64,000 bases of DNA from Endozoicomonas sp. NE40. Its GTDB lineage: Bacteria; Pseudomonadota; Gammaproteobacteria; Pseudomonadales; Endozoicomonadaceae. The notes below the pieces were generated by a model. The model did no database searches and was not told the DNA's origin. It was given only the letters and a program-made list of their open reading frames with translations. Within the stretch, counting starts at the first letter, position 1; each line of letters starts with the position of its first letter. The position numbers were made by a program, and so were the translations under genes. The stretch covers positions 589,501 to 653,500 of the forward strand of contig NZ_JBEWTB010000002.1 in the NCBI RefSeq assembly GCF_040549045.1, read 5' to 3'. Below are positions 63,514 to 64,000 of the stretch, piece by piece.

Positions 63514-64000
63514 CCCTCGCAACTCTGTTGTTAATTTTGAGCAACGTACTTGAAATAGCACCTCTCTCCGTTTACTCAGAGCTTTCCACCGTGCACTGCT
63601 GAGAAAGGCAGAGAAGTTAAGATTATACTCTGCACCGTTGAGAGCTTGTAGAAACCTGACCGTGGAACCGAACCAAAAACCATCAAACTGGTTTGAGTCT
63701 CCCGCCAGCACCTGCTGAGAAGGTGACCAAGCCAATACTGGCGCTGTTTATTACTTGATATTGGAAATCAGAGTTGCCCGCCAGAAACTCCAAACCAGCC
63801 CCAACCTTGAGAGAGGCTCTGTACTTGCAAGGTGGCAACCAACCAAAAGGTTGAGAGCCAGAAAAATCTCAACCGTGGAACGGAACCAAACCCAGAAATT
63901 TGCTGGGACTCTCCGATAAAACTGAATCAATAAACTATCGATGTCTACAGAGCCAAAGGGGTTGCACAAAAAACTCTCAGCAAAGACAGAGATTGAAGGT
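63514..64000 (-). repeat. Family B cassette, copy B6, cut by window edge
   Basis: 487 bases of a B cassette with the same tail type as B5. A 72-codon minus frame (63969-63751, GSVDIDSLLIQFYRR) is shared with B5, but it has no ribosome site and is absent from B1, B3 and B4. Confidence 0.82.

Larger units (their letters stand above)
41068..64000 (-). mobile_element. Chromosomal integron cassette array (29 attC sites), continues past window
   Basis: Cassettes are separated by attC sites with R'' TAAC, L'' TGGTTCC, L' TGAACCA, R' GTTA on the minus strand. Most share one sequence family, the mark of a sedentary chromosomal integron rather than a mobile one. In known resistance cassettes the order gene-TAACAA...GCGTTA holds on the coding strand; here that order is on the minus strand, so integrase and attI are expected right of 64000. 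No intI gene is visible. The distal end is cut by IS66 at 41067. About two thirds of the cassette genes are on the minus strand. Confidence 0.93.

Overview
The window looks like chromosome from a marine, host-associated gammaproteobacterium. The gene order ribF-ileS-lspA-fkpB-ispH next to a fimU-pilV-pilW-pilX-pilY1 minor-pilin operon is the Pseudomonas/Oceanospirillales arrangement. A FimX homologue, a GH19 chitinase, a periplasmic sulfatase and a large chromosomal integron fit a marine, possibly Endozoicomonas-like organism. That genus-level guess is inference only.

Region 1 (1-3.5 kb) holds the end of a glutamine-dependent NAD+ synthase gene (cut by the window edge and frameshifted inside a 15-bp tandem repeat) and fimX, a degenerate GGDEF/EAL c-di-GMP receptor for type IV pili. 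Region 2 (3.6-21.4 kb) is a type IV pilus tip locus. A plus-strand set (pilE, fimU, pilV, pilW, a dead pilX, pilY1a, a truncated pilE, pilX, pilY1b, pilE) looks like a tandem duplication of one operon that later lost parts of each copy. It converges on a complete minus-strand operon (fimU-pilV-pilW-pilX-pilY1c), whose pilY1 is split by a frameshift. Together these encode prepilins and three alternative PilY1 tip adhesins.

Region 3 (21.6-37.1 kb) is core and accessory chromosome: yeaD, a secreted unknown protein, ispH-fkpB-lspA-ileS-ribF, a second secreted unknown protein, a YjiH-family transporter-like protein, a multidomain GH19 chitinase and a serine-type sulfatase.

Region 4 (37.5-41.07 kb) is an insertion-sequence pile-up: an IS3-family element cut by an ISAs1-family element, cut in turn by a complete IS66 element whose right end abuts an integron cassette.

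Region 5 (41.07-64 kb, continuing past the window) is a chromosomal (sedentary) integron array: 29 attC sites, nearly all of one family and all in one orientation, with no integrase in the window. By comparison with the known gene-to-attC orientation of resistance cassettes, the array reads on the minus strand, so intI/attI should lie to the right of 64 kb. Cassettes encode four left-handed beta-helix acyltransferases, LysE-type and DMT exporters, a tautomerase, an FKBP, a Lar-like protein, a deoxyribosyltransferase/TIR-like protein, a PD-(D/E)XK-like protein, a three-gene nucleotidyltransferase unit and several unknowns. Thirteen cassette bodies belong to three repeated families (A, B, C) without a convincing gene. 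IS4- and IS256-family elements have inserted into the array. Several frameshifts across the window could be real decay or sequencing indels; reads are needed to tell.
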